Notes under the pieces: model-generated
Database searches by the model: none
Seen by the model: the letters and a program-made list of their open reading frames with translations, nothing else
What the model was told of the DNA's origin: nothing
Program-made: the position numbers and the translations under genes
DNA from: Polaribacter vadi
Lineage (GTDB): Bacteria; Bacteroidota; Bacteroidia; Flavobacteriales; Flavobacteriaceae
Direction of reading: 5' to 3'
Assembly: GCF_001761365.1 (NCBI RefSeq)
Contig: NZ_CP017477.1
Coordinates: 1,138,501 to 1,202,500, forward strand
Length of the DNA stretch: 64,000 nucleotides
Shown: piece after piece, positions 10,399-19,164 of the stretch
Position numbering within the stretch: the stretch's first letter is position 1
Layout: every line of letters starts with the position of its first letter

Positions 10399-10641
10399 TA
10401 TAATTATTGGTATTAAAGTTTCTATAAAACTATAAAACCAACCTCTTCTAGATTATAAGGATTGTTACATTCAATAAAAAAACAAACAAAAGAATCTAAA
10501 TAACTAAAAATCAAATACTTAGCATATTATTATTTACTGAAAATATAATAATTAAATAAAAAATATGTTAATTTAGATACATTTATAGTTAATATAGTTG
10601 CGTAAAAAAGAGCAATAACACATTTTATAAACTAAAAATTA
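10399..10641. other. Intergenic leader/promoter region of the PUL operon
   Basis: This 243-bp A/T-rich gap separates the sensor-regulator stop from the start of the MFS gene, so the PUL operon promoter and the binding site of the AraC-type output domain should lie here. I looked for a TAnnTTTG box on the minus strand and found no clean match. Regulated promoters activated by AraC-type factors often lack a good consensus. Confidence 0.4.
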
Positions 10642-13413
10642 TTAATTTTTCCTATATAATTTTGGAGTTTTACCAAACTTATTTTTAAAAGATGAAGAAA
10701 AATAACTAGGTGAAGAAAAACCAACAGAATATGCAACTTCTGAAATCGAAAGTTTAGAATCTTGAAGCAATGTTTTTGCTTTTTCCAATCTAATATTTAA
10801 AATATAATCACTTATACTAATATTTAATATTGATTTGATTTTCCTATATAATTGTACTCTAGATATACTTAATTTAGTAGCTAATTGCTCTACAGAAAAA
10901 CTTGAATCATCTATATTTTCATATATATGTTTGTTCATTATTTCTATAAAATCTTGTTCAAATAAACCATTTTTTTTAATTGGTTCAGACTTATATATAT
11001 TTTTAATATAATGTTTACGAAGTTTCTCACGATTATATAAAAGGTTTTTAATTGACCTATATAGGATCGCAAAACTAAACGGTTTCGTTAAGAATAAATC
11101 TGCTCCAGATTCTAAACCCTGAATATAAGATTCTTTATTATCATAAGCTGTTAAAATAATAAATGGAATATGCGATGTTCTTATATCTTTTTTTAATATA
11201 TCACAAATTTCAAATCCATTTTTCTCTGGTAAATTAACATCGCAAATTATAATATCTGGCATTACTTCAAATGCTTTTTCTAAAACACTATTACCATTAT
11301 TTATACTTACATTGTATTCTAATTTTAACTTACTACTTAAGTATTTAACCAAATCTTCATTATCATCAATAATTAATATTGAATCTCTATTTTCTTCAAT
11401 TAAATCATTTTGTACTGTAAAAGCATCATCTTCATAATCTAAATTAAAGTTTAGCAATGGATTATCTATAATAGCTGGTTCAAAAACAATTTCATCTGAA
11501 CTCAAATGCACATTATCTTTATATAAAGTAATCATAAATTCAGTTCCATTATTTGAACTTACTTCAATTTCTCCTTTATGCAATTCTATAAACTCTTTTG
11601 ATAAATGCAAACCAATACCTGAACTCGATTTATTATTATTAGATCCTTGATAAAAAGCTTTAAAGACTTTATCTATTTCATTTTCAGGAATTCCTATACC
11701 TGAATCTTTAAAATATATTTTAACAAAATTACTTTCTTTTATGTCTTCAATTTCAATTTTAATTGTACCGTTGTTTGGAGTAAACTTAAAAGAATTTGAA
11801 AGTAAATTGAAATAAACCTTATCCATTAAGTTTCTATCTAAATAGATATCTAAATATTCATTATTTGTATTTAGTAAAAACTTAATATTTCTTTTTTGAG
11901 CTTCTCTCTCAAAATCTTTAAAAATTGTATTTGAAAATTGGTATAAATTTGTTTTTGATGCTCTTAAAATAAATTTTTTATCTTCACCTTTTCTAAAATC
12001 TATTAATTGATTAATTAAACGTAATAATCGTTTTGAATTATTAAAAATTAAACCAACTTCTTTTAAAAGTTTATTGTCTCTAATATTTTTGTTTTCAGAA
12101 AGAGAATCTATAGAGGACAGAATGAGAGTTATTGGCGTTTTAAACTCATGGGAAAGGCTCGTAAAAAAATTGGTCTTCGCTTCGTTAATTTTTTTAATTT
12201 GATTACGTTGATTTGTAATTTTATTGTTCTGAATTTCTAATTCTCTTTTCTTTTTCTTTAAATTAAAACTAGAATAAATACTGAAAGCTGCCAATAAAAT
12301 AATAAGTATTAATAGGACTAAAAGTAATTTTAGGGTATTACTTTGAGTGGTATATGTTTCTTCTTGTTGTTTTATCTTTAATTGTTGATTTTCTATATCA
12401 TTTTGATGCTGACTAATTTTATCAAACTGATTTTTCATTATATCGGCATTCCTGTAATCTATTACCGTAGTATTAAGAATATTATTTTTTAAAACATTTT
12501 CTTTTCTTAAAATTTTTCTAACAATCTTAATTGCTTCATCACCACCTGTAGGATATAAAATAGTAGCCGCTAATACTCTTCTCCTTACTAATTGAATTCC
12601 ATTATTTTCTCCGTTTAATCCATCAACTCCTATAAACTTAATTTTCTTTTCTAGTCCTTTAGATTTTGCAATTTTCCAAGCATCGTAAGCTAGATCATCA
12701 TTAAATGCATATACATAATCTATAGGAATCAAATTTATAGAATCGAATACATTAGCAGTTTTACCTACTTCATCTACATCATAACTATATTGTACTTTAA
12801 TATTTGGCTCATTATTAATTATTTCGTGAAATCCTAAGTTTCTCTCTATCTTTGGGTATGAATTTCCACTTCCTTTTATTTCTAAAACATTAACAACTCC
12901 ATCATTAGTAGAAGAAATATAATTAGCAGCATTTCTACCAACTTCTAAATTATCTGCACCAATGAAAGCTGTAAATTTTTCTGAATTTATTTTCCGATCA
13001 ATAATGATAATAGGAATACCTTTCTCAAAAGCTTTTTCAACAGTATTTACAAGAGGTTCTGGTTCTATTGGAGAAATAATAATGACATCGAAATTATTTT
13101 TTATCATTGATTCTATCTGCAGCTTTTGAGTTTCCACATCTCCATCTGCTTGAAAAATTTTTAAATCGATTTCGGAATATAATGAAGCTTCTACAGTCAT
13201 CTCATAATCCATATATTTTCGCCAGTCATCTGTACTAATACATTGAGAAAAACCAATTTTGTATTTTGTTTCCTCATTTTCCATAGAACAAGAAATAAAT
13301 AAAAGTAGACTTAAAAAGGTTACAATTTTAATTTTTATATTTTGATGTGAATTCAATATATTTGGTTTTATGATAATTTTCAAAGGAAAAAAATAATATT
13401 TAAAATAACACAC
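10642..13413 (-). CDS. Hybrid two-component sensor-regulator (HTCS) with type I sugar-binding domain
   Basis: The 923-residue single-protein phosphorelay controls the PUL. Counting from the GTG at 13413, the order is: signal segment (28-41), ribose/LacI-type periplasmic binding domain (about 50-325), coiled coil (335-357), TM helix (360-383), HisKA with phospho-acceptor His422 (SHEFKTP), HATPase with N-box around Asn540 and a G-box GIGLHL, receiver domain with Asp725 and Lys777, and an AraC-type double HTH (about 830-923). It resembles the Bacteroides levan regulator whose periplasmic domain senses fructose, so fructose or a fructoside is the inferred ligand. The GTG start is uncertain; an in-frame TTG about 19 codons downstream gives a tighter signal peptide. 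A Cys (Cys42, FISC) at the expected cleavage point looks like a lipobox. Confidence 0.93.
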   Translation of the reverse strand: MCYFKYYFFPLKIIIKPNILNSHQNIKIKIVTFLSLLLFISCSMENEETKYKIGFSQCISTDDWRKYMDYEMTVEASLYSEIDLKIFQADGDVETQKLQIESMIKNNFDVIIISPIEPEPLVNTVEKAFEKGIPIIIIDRKINSEKFTAFIGADNLEVGRNAANYISSTNDGVVNVLEIKGSGNSYPKIERNLGFHEIINNEPNIKVQYSYDVDEVGKTANVFDSINLIPIDYVYAFNDDLAYDAWKIAKSKGLEKKIKFIGVDGLNGENNGIQLVRRRVLAATILYPTGGDEAIKIVRKILRKENVLKNNILNTTVIDYRNADIMKNQFDKISQHQNDIENQQLKIKQQEETYTTQSNTLKLLLVLLILIILLAAFSIYSSFNLKKKKRELEIQNNKITNQRNQIKKINEAKTNFFTSLSHEFKTPITLILSSIDSLSENKNIRDNKLLKEVGLIFNNSKRLLRLINQLIDFRKGEDKKFILRASKTNLYQFSNTIFKDFEREAQKRNIKFLLNTNNEYLDIYLDRNLMDKVYFNLLSNSFKFTPNNGTIKIEIEDIKESNFVKIYFKDSGIGIPENEIDKVFKAFYQGSNNNKSSSGIGLHLSKEFIELHKGEIEVSSNNGTEFMITLYKDNVHLSSDEIVFEPAIIDNPLLNFNLDYEDDAFTVQNDLIEENRDSILIIDDNEDLVKYLSSKLKLEYNVSINNGNSVLEKAFEVMPDIIICDVNLPEKNGFEICDILKKDIRTSHIPFIILTAYDNKESYIQGLESGADLFLTKPFSFAILYRSIKNLLYNREKLRKHYIKNIYKSEPIKKNGLFEQDFIEIMNKHIYENIDDSSFSVEQLATKLSISRVQLYRKIKSILNISISDYILNIRLEKAKTLLQDSKLSISEVAYSVGFSSPSYFSSSFKNKFGKTPKLYRKN

Positions 13414-13433
13414 AGTATTAGTGAATAATTTAT

Positions 13434-14657
13434 TTAAGAGTTAGCAATTTTTAATTTCTGTTTAAGTTCTTGCATATCTTCACTTACCTTTCTATCTAAA
13501 ATCTTCGCATAGTGTTGGGTCGTTTTTAATGATTTATGCCCTAACATTTTACTAACTGATTCTATAGGAACACCATTTGTAAGAGTCACAGTTGTAGCAA
13601 AAGTATGACGCGCTAAATGAAAGGTTAGGTTTTTATTAATTTCGCAAACATCTGCGATCTCTTTTAAATAGGCATTCATTTTTTGATTACTTAAAACCGG
13701 TAATAAGAATTCACTTTGCTCAACACCTGAGTGTTCACTATATTTATCTAAAATAGCTTCTGCAGTAGTTAGTAATGGAATATTACTTCTAGTATTGGTT
13801 TTTGTTCTTTTGGTTTTTATCCATATATCACCATCAATTCCAATTACAAGGTCATTCTTAGACAATTTCTTGACATCTGAATATGCTAGACCAGTAAAAC
13901 AACTAAACAAAAATATGTCTTTAACTTGTTCTAAACGTTTAATCGAAAAAGATTTTTCTACTAATTTTTGAATTTCTTCTTTAGATAAGAATTCTCTATC
14001 AACAGTTTTAAGCCTTGCTTTCCAATTATAGAAAGGATCTTTACTTATCCAATCATTAGCATAAGCGATTCTTATTATCTTCTTAAAATTAGTTATATAC
14101 TTAATAGCCGTATTATGGCTGCAGTTTCTTTCTGTCTTTAAATAATATTCAAAACCACGAATAAATTTATGATTCACATCTTTTATATTGATATCCTCTA
14201 ACTTGTATTCTAATTTGATAAAAGCTTCTAAATGTTTTTTTGCTGTCTTATACCTTTCAAGTGTTCCTGGAGCAAAATCTTTTCCAACTAATCTTTCTAC
14301 TTGATTATTATGGTCCTGGAATATTACAAGAAGCATTTTTTGATTTTCATCTTTACCACAAAATATTTCTCTTATTTTAAGAGCAGTAATTTTTTTATTC
14401 TCTTCCACCAACTTCTGATGTATTTTATGAATCTTATTCGAAATGTCATCTATATATCTATTTAGTTGTTGAGCTTCTGCTGAACCACCTCTTAGTTTAC
14501 CTGCTGTTGCTACCCATTTATTTACATCTACTTTTTTTGAAATACTAAGCTCCGAACGTTTACCATTCACTGTTATACGCAAGTATACATTCGCTTTTCC
14601 GTTCTTATCTGCCTTACTACGCTTGATATAAAAGATGAAAGAAAATAAATTATTCAT
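13434..14657 (-). CDS. Tyrosine recombinase/integrase of the Bacteroidota mobile-element type
   Basis: The 407-residue protein has an N-terminal arm-binding domain (about 5-95), a SAM-like core-binding domain (about 105-205) and a C-terminal catalytic domain (about 220-395). Catalytic residues visible are HLAR with His347 and Arg350, GHKS with His374, the nucleophile Tyr383 (QHYAKI) and a beta-hairpin Lys near 281-283. The first catalytic Arg is not where expected: the motif reads TGLAYSD, with Ala258 in place of Arg. The CTnDOT integrase is known to lack this Arg too. It probably catalyses integration and excision at tRNA-Ser. The next gene starts about 20 bp after its stop. Confidence 0.93.
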   Translation of the reverse strand: MNNLFSFIFYIKRSKADKNGKANVYLRITVNGKRSELSISKKVDVNKWVATAGKLRGGSAEAQQLNRYIDDISNKIHKIHQKLVEENKKITALKIREIFCGKDENQKMLLVIFQDHNNQVERLVGKDFAPGTLERYKTAKKHLEAFIKLEYKLEDINIKDVNHKFIRGFEYYLKTERNCSHNTAIKYITNFKKIIRIAYANDWISKDPFYNWKARLKTVDREFLSKEEIQKLVEKSFSIKRLEQVKDIFLFSCFTGLAYSDVKKLSKNDLVIGIDGDIWIKTKRTKTNTRSNIPLLTTAEAILDKYSEHSGVEQSEFLLPVLSNQKMNAYLKEIADVCEINKNLTFHLARHTFATTVTLTNGVPIESVSKMLGHKSLKTTQHYAKILDRKVSEDMQELKQKLKIANS

Positions 14658-14744
14658 AGGTGTCAGTTATTAATTCGTAATAAATATACAAAAAACTAAT
14701 TACAAATACAACTATAACTAACTAATTGACAGTAAATTAAATCA

Positions 14745-14786
14745 AATTAGGGGTCACTTAAAAAAACACAAAAGTGACCCCTAATT
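14745..14786. repeat. Perfect 15-bp inverted repeat between integrase and tRNA-Ser
   Basis: Arms at 14745-14759 (AATTAGGGGTCACTT) and 14772-14786 (AAGTGACCCCTAATT) are perfectly complementary around an A-rich 12-nt spacer. A third partial copy, GGTCACC, follows at 14787-14793. The spot, between the integrase start and the tRNA 3' end, is where arm-type integrase or excisionase sites are expected. As RNA it would also form a strong hairpin, but no good U-tract follows on either strand. The function is inferred only. Confidence 0.55.
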
Positions 14787-14839
14787 GGTCACCAAACCAT
14801 TGTATTTCGTTGCTTTTATATGATATTAGTGGAAAGTTA

Positions 14840-14872
14840 AAAAGCCCATAAACATAATGTTTATGGGCTTTT
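14840..14872 (-). terminator. Terminator hairpin downstream of tRNA-Ser
   Basis: A near-perfect palindrome, with arms AAAAGCCCATAAACAT (14840-14855) and its complement (14857-14872), lies about 24 bp beyond the tRNA 3' end. On the minus strand it is followed by a short T-rich run, so it fits a Rho-independent terminator for the tRNA. Confidence 0.7.
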
Positions 14873-14895
14873 ATTGAGAATTGTGATTCTCAAAG

Positions 14896-14980
14896 CGGAG
14901 AAAGAGGGATTCGAACCCCCGGACCTGTTACAGTCAACAGTTTTCAAGACTGCCGCATTCGACCGCTCTGCCATTTCTCC
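14896..14980 (-). tRNA. tRNA-Ser(TGA)
   Basis: The 85-nt gene reads GGAGAAA...TTTCTCC plus discriminator G. It has a D-arm with GCAGAGCGGTCGAATGC, an anticodon loop CTTGAAA giving anticodon TGA, the long variable arm of class II tRNAs (GACTGTAACAGGTC region) and a T-arm GGGGGTTCGAATCCCTC. No CCA is encoded. Its 3' end faces the integrase, so it is the presumed attachment site of the element. Confidence 0.97.
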
Positions 14981-15014
14981 AGCGCATCTCATTAGGTATT
15001 CCTAATTGCGAGTG

Positions 15015-15022
15015 CAAATATA
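15015..15022 (-). promoter_or_regulatory. Probable -7 promoter element of tRNA-Ser
   Basis: The minus strand reads TATATTTG here, a match to the Bacteroidota -7 consensus TAnnTTTG, 35 bp upstream of the tRNA 5' end. A TTTG is present about 24 bp further upstream, slightly farther than usual for the -33 box. Confidence 0.5.
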
Positions 15023-15189
15023 GAAACCTTTTTTTAATTTCTGAAACAAAAAAATCAAAAATTTTTATTTTTTTTGAATATCCTTATTTTTTTAAACTAA
15101 TCTTCTAAATATCAATCCTTAAAATATTTTGTTTAATTTTAGAAATCGGTATTTATACTATTTAAAGTTATATTTTTTATGTTCTTTGT

Positions 15190-15197
15190 TATATTTG
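15190..15197 (+). promoter_or_regulatory. Probable -7 promoter element of aroC
   Basis: The sequence TATATTTG matches TAnnTTTG, with its last base 23 bp before the aroC ATG. A clear TTTG -33 box is not present at the expected spacing. The position would give a leader of roughly 15-20 nt. Confidence 0.5.
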
Positions 15198-15220
15198 TAC
15201 ATTAATTATAATATTTAATT

Positions 15221-16285
15221 ATGTCATTTAATTCTTTTGGAAATTTATTAAAAGTTACAACGTATGGAGAATCTCATGGAACTGCTATTGGCGGAATCAT
15301 AGATGGATTTCCTGCAGGATTACAAGTCGATTTTGACGCAATTCAAAATGAATTAAACAGACGTAAACCTGGACAGTCTAAAATTGTTACACAACGTAAA
15401 GAGCCAGATACTGTAGAGTTTTTGTCTGGAATTTTTGAAGGTAAAACTACAGGAACTTCAATCGGTTTTATCATTAGAAACACAAATCAGAAAAGTAACG
15501 ATTATAACCATAATACTAACGTTTACAGACCTTCGCACGCAGATTACACCTATGACCAAAAATACGGAATTAGAGATTATAGAGGTGGTGGAAGAAGTTC
15601 TGCTCGTGAAACTGCGAATTGGGTTGTAGCTGGAGCCTTGGCAAAACAATTAGTTGCAAGCATAAAAATTAACGCGTTTACTTCGTCAGTTGGAGATATT
15701 TTTATTGATAAACCTTATCAAGAATTAGATTTTTCTAAAACCGAAGATAATATTGTTCGTTGTCCTGATGCAAAATCAGCAGAAAAAATGATTTCTAAAA
15801 TTAAGGAAATTAGAAAAGCTGGAGATACAATTGGTGGTACAATTACCTGTGTTGCGCAAAACATGCCTGTTGGTTTAGGTGAACCTATTTTTAATAAATT
15901 GCATGCAGAATTAGGCAAAGCAATGCTTTCTATAAATGCTGTAAAAGGTTTTGAATTTGGTAGTGGGTTTTGTGGTGCAAAAATGAAAGGATCTGAACAC
16001 AATGATATTTTTAATGCAGATGGCTCCACACAATCTAATTTATCTGGAGGAATTCAGGGTGGAATTAGTAATGGAATGGACATTTATTTTAGAGTTGCTT
16101 TTAAACCTGTAGCAACAATTATGAGTAGCCAACAGACTATAAATTCTGAAAATGAAATAACAGAAATTACTGGAAAAGGAAGACATGATCCTTGTGTAGT
16201 GCCTAGAGCTGTGCCAATAATTGAAGCAATGACTGCTTTAGTTTTAGCTGATTTTTGGTTAATCAATAAAATTAGAAAGATTTGA
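15221..16285 (+). CDS. aroC: Chorismate synthase
   Basis: The 354-residue enzyme converts 5-enolpyruvylshikimate-3-phosphate to chorismate with reduced FMN, the last step of the shared aromatic pathway, in the cytoplasm. The family signatures are present: GESHG with invariant His19, the second invariant His106 in RPSHAD, the [13 protein letters not shown]-binding loop, and [16 protein letters not shown] near the C-terminus. Length is typical. It is a single gene with its own promoter, downstream of tRNA-Ser and outside the putative element. Confidence 0.98.
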   Translation: MSFNSFGNLLKVTTYGESHGTAIGGIIDGFPAGLQVDFDAIQNELNRRKPGQSKIVTQRKEPDTVEFLSGIFEGKTTGTSIGFIIRNTNQKSNDYNHNTNVYRPSHADYTYDQKYGIRDYRGGGRSSARETANWVVAGALAKQLVASIKINAFTSSVGDIFIDKPYQELDFSKTEDNIVRCPDAKSAEKMISKIKEIRKAGDTIGGTITCVAQNMPVGLGEPIFNKLHAELGKAMLSINAVKGFEFGSGFCGAKMKGSEHNDIFNADGSTQSNLSGGIQGGISNGMDIYFRVAFKPVATIMSSQQTINSENEITEITGKGRHDPCVVPRAVPIIEAMTALVLADFWLINKIRKI

Positions 16286-16461
16286 TTTTAATTTTATAAA
16301 TTTATTAATATTTTTTTAATTATTTCTAGCAAAATTTTATCTTACGTCTTAAAAATATTTTGGTGATTAATAAAATAAATATTGATGTTTTTATTTTACT
16401 ATTCATTTATTAATATCAATTAAATTAAGTTAAATTTTTTATATTTTTTTGATATTAGCTT

Positions 16462-17934
16462 ATGATTTATAAATTCAAATTTGAAAACTATATTTATTTC
16501 TTAGCTATAATAATATATTTTTTAACCGCATTTTTTAGTATTGGATATTTTAACGCAGATGAACATTATCAAATTATTGAATTTGCGGGTTTATTAGATG
16601 GTACAACTACTCCAACAGATCTTCCTTGGGAATATGAAAGAAAAATTAGACCTGCAATTCAACCTATACTAACATACATCATTTTTGAAGTTTTATCATT
16701 TTTCTCTCTAACAGATCCCTATATAAAAACATTTATTTTAAGGTTGATTACTGCATTAGTATCAATTATAATTATTATTTTTTTTACAAAAAGTTGTCAA
16801 AAGTTTTTATCTCCAAAAAACTGGAAACTATTTTTGCTGCTAAGTTTTTTTTTATGGTTTTTACCATTTATTAACATTCGCTTTTCATCAGAAACTTGGT
16901 CTGGATTATTGTTTTTATTATCAATAGCAATCATTTTAAATGATAAAAATAATCATTATAAATTTGCTTTAATAGGCTTAATTATAGGTTTTAGTTTTCT
17001 TTTTAGATACCAAATTGCTTTTGCTGTGTTTGGAATATTCCTTTGGTTAATTTTTATAAAAAGAGAACAAATATCGAAAATTGTTGTTTTTTCAATTGGG
17101 TTTTTATGCATATTGTTTTTAGGTTTTTTAATAGATTCTTGGTTTTACAACGAATGGACTTTTACAACTTACAATTATTTTAATGTAAATATTATTGAGG
17201 ATAAAGCTTCTGAGTTTGGAGTTTCTCCTTGGTATAACTATATTTTACTTGTTCTAATTTTTTCGTTTGCTCCTTTTGGGATAATTATACTGGCTACAAT
17301 TACATTGTTTGTAAATAAAAACCACAAAAGCCTAATTACTTGGGCAATAGTGCCATTTTTTATTATACACTCTATGGTGGCTCACAAAGAAATACGTTTT
17401 CTTTTTCCTATTATTAATTTTGTTCCGTTTATAATTGTTAAAGCTTTTGAAGATTCTATTTTTAAAATGAATTGGTACAAAAAAAATAAAAAAATCATTT
17501 ATAAAATCTTTATATTTTTATTTGTAATAAATATTTTTTGTTTAGGATTTGCTAGTTTTAGACCAGTAGGAAAAGGTAGAGCAGGAATTGTAGAGAAAAT
17601 ACATTACTTAAATAATAAACCAAATTTAAATATTTTTATAACTAAAGATTACAACCCTAAATATCGTTGGCTGTTAAATTCAAATTTCTACAAAGAAGAA
17701 AATGCTAATTTTATTAATATAGACACTTTATCTTTAAGTAAAATTTCTTTTGAAAAGAATGAAACCAGAAATGTTTTAATAACTTCAATAAATGACATTG
17801 AAGAAGATCAAATAAAAAAAATTATTAAACAAATGAAAATGAAAGAAATTACTAAAACATTTCCGAGCTTTTCTTTTCATCTTTTTAAAAAAATAAATAT
17901 GGGAGATAAAGTTTTTTTACTTTATAGTGATTGA
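16462..17934 (+). CDS. GT22-like (Alg9/PIG-B family) membrane mannosyltransferase
   Basis: The 490-residue integral membrane protein has about 10-12 hydrophobic segments. It has a first-loop acidic motif NADEHYQ (Asp33, Glu34), WEYERKIRP around 56-64, and HKEIRFLFP (308-316), which I recognise as the hallmarks of GT22 glycosyltransferases of the Alg9/PIG-B type. Eukaryotic members transfer mannose from dolichyl-phosphate-mannose. In bacteria the likely donor is a polyprenyl-phosphate sugar and the acceptor an envelope glycan or lipid. A soluble tail follows the last helix, about residue 365 to the end. Donor and acceptor are unknown. It is followed on the same strand by an acyltransferase-like gene and an esterase. 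Confidence 0.75.
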   Translation: MIYKFKFENYIYFLAIIIYFLTAFFSIGYFNADEHYQIIEFAGLLDGTTTPTDLPWEYERKIRPAIQPILTYIIFEVLSFFSLTDPYIKTFILRLITALVSIIIIIFFTKSCQKFLSPKNWKLFLLLSFFLWFLPFINIRFSSETWSGLLFLLSIAIILNDKNNHYKFALIGLIIGFSFLFRYQIAFAVFGIFLWLIFIKREQISKIVVFSIGFLCILFLGFLIDSWFYNEWTFTTYNYFNVNIIEDKASEFGVSPWYNYILLVLIFSFAPFGIIILATITLFVNKNHKSLITWAIVPFFIIHSMVAHKEIRFLFPIINFVPFIIVKAFEDSIFKMNWYKKNKKIIYKIFIFLFVINIFCLGFASFRPVGKGRAGIVEKIHYLNNKPNLNIFITKDYNPKYRWLLNSNFYKEENANFINIDTLSLSKISFEKNETRNVLITSINDIEEDQIKKIIKQMKMKEITKTFPSFSFHLFKKINMGDKVFLLYSD

Positions 17935-18053
17935 TGTTTTATATTGATAAAAATTACTTATTTGTATAAAATAAAAAAATCCATTTACTTTATTTTAATT
18001 GAATGTACTAGTCTCTAAATATATAGTTACATTTAACGCATAAATTTTAAATA

Positions 18054-19142
18054 TTGGAATCTAAAAGATTATATTTTATAGATATTATACGTGCTTTTGC
18101 AATAATCATGATGTTGCAAGGGCATTTTATTGATACACTTTTAGCTATTGAATATAGAGACTTAAATACTATTCCCTTTGCAATCTGGTATTATTTTAGA
18201 GGGATAACTGCACCTACTTTCTTTACAATTTCTGGATTAATTTTCACCTATTTACTTTTAAGAGCTAAAGAAAAAGGAGATGAAAAAAAACGAATGCGAA
18301 AAGGAATTATTAGAGGTTTTTTTTTAATTTTTGTTGGCTATTTAATAAGATCTCCAATCTTACAATGGCTTTCTGGAAGTTTTAACAACTATTTTTTAGT
18401 GATAGATGTTTTACAATGTATTGGATTAAGTTTAATTTTAATAATTATTTTATATTTTTTATCAGCAAAAAAAACAACTTTATTTTCAATACTATCAGTA
18501 TCAATAGGTATTTTAATTTTCTTAACAGAACCTTTATATCGTGGATTATCTTTTGAAAATTTACCCATATTTATCAGTAACTATATTTCAAAAAATAATG
18601 GATCTATTTTTACTATAATTCCTTGGTTTGGTTATATTGCTTTTGGGGCTTTTTTGGCTACACTTTTTCACAAAAATTTATATAAAAAAAGGTTTAAACT
18701 TAAAGCTATTATATCCTTTTTTATAACTGGTATTCTACTAATTTTTTATTCTTCATACATTTTATCTGAAATTTCTAAAGTAACGAACATCAAACTGTTT
18801 TTAGATTCTGCGAGTTATAATTATCTTTTTACAAGGTTAGGGAATGTTTTTATTTATTTTGCTTTCTTTTATTCCCTAGAAAGATTCTTAAAATTTCCGT
18901 TAATTCTTAAAATTGGACAAAAAACTTTATCTATTTATGTAATACATTTTATTATAATTTATGGTAGTTTTACAGGGGTTGGTTTAAAATTAATTGGCAA
19001 AACACTAACTCCTTGGCAAGCTGTTTTTGGAGCATTAACTTTTATTACTTGTGTTTGTTTTATCTCTTTTTATTATGTGAAAACAAATGCATTTTTATAT
19101 AAATATTTCAGAAATATTTTTAATAACTTGAAAGGAAAGTAA
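18054..19142 (+). CDS. HGSNAT/DUF1624-like membrane acyltransferase
   Basis: The 362-residue polytopic protein begins ESKRLYFIDIIRAFAIIMMLQGHF. This is the start typical of DUF1624/heparan-alpha-glucosaminide N-acetyltransferase relatives, with a conserved His (His24) in the first helix. About ten TM helices follow, with PTFFTISG in the second. These proteins move acyl groups across membranes to sugars; the substrate here is unknown. The start is a TTG at 18054, as no ATG lies upstream of the conserved N-terminus. The next gene starts 23 bp downstream on the same strand. Together with the GT22-like gene it suggests envelope glycan decoration, which is an inference. Confidence 0.75.
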   Translation: MESKRLYFIDIIRAFAIIMMLQGHFIDTLLAIEYRDLNTIPFAIWYYFRGITAPTFFTISGLIFTYLLLRAKEKGDEKKRMRKGIIRGFFLIFVGYLIRSPILQWLSGSFNNYFLVIDVLQCIGLSLILIIILYFLSAKKTTLFSILSVSIGILIFLTEPLYRGLSFENLPIFISNYISKNNGSIFTIIPWFGYIAFGAFLATLFHKNLYKKRFKLKAIISFFITGILLIFYSSYILSEISKVTNIKLFLDSASYNYLFTRLGNVFIYFAFFYSLERFLKFPLILKIGQKTLSIYVIHFIIIYGSFTGVGLKLIGKTLTPWQAVFGALTFITCVCFISFYYVKTNAFLYKYFRNIFNNLKGK

Positions 19143-19164
19143 CCTTAATAACGACTTATAATTT

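Larger units (their letters stand above)
1..14895. mobile_element. Putative integrative element at tRNA-Ser(TGA) carrying a fructan PUL
   Basis: A tyrosine recombinase (13434-14657) lies next to the 3' end of tRNA-Ser(TGA) and points away from it. The sensor gene of the fructan PUL begins about 20 bp past the recombinase stop. Integration at the 3' end of a tRNA gene is the classic site for tyrosine-recombinase islands, so I infer that the PUL lies inside such an element. The right boundary would fall near 14657-14900. The left boundary and the second att copy would be beyond position 1. No conjugation, relaxase or phage gene is seen here, so this may be a small or decayed element, or only a recombinase next to resident genes. 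Confidence 0.4.

Noticed and set aside
1..14600. Second copy of the tRNA-Ser 3' end as left att site
   Set aside because: No match to the acceptor/T-arm sequence is seen in this part; it would have to be left of the window.
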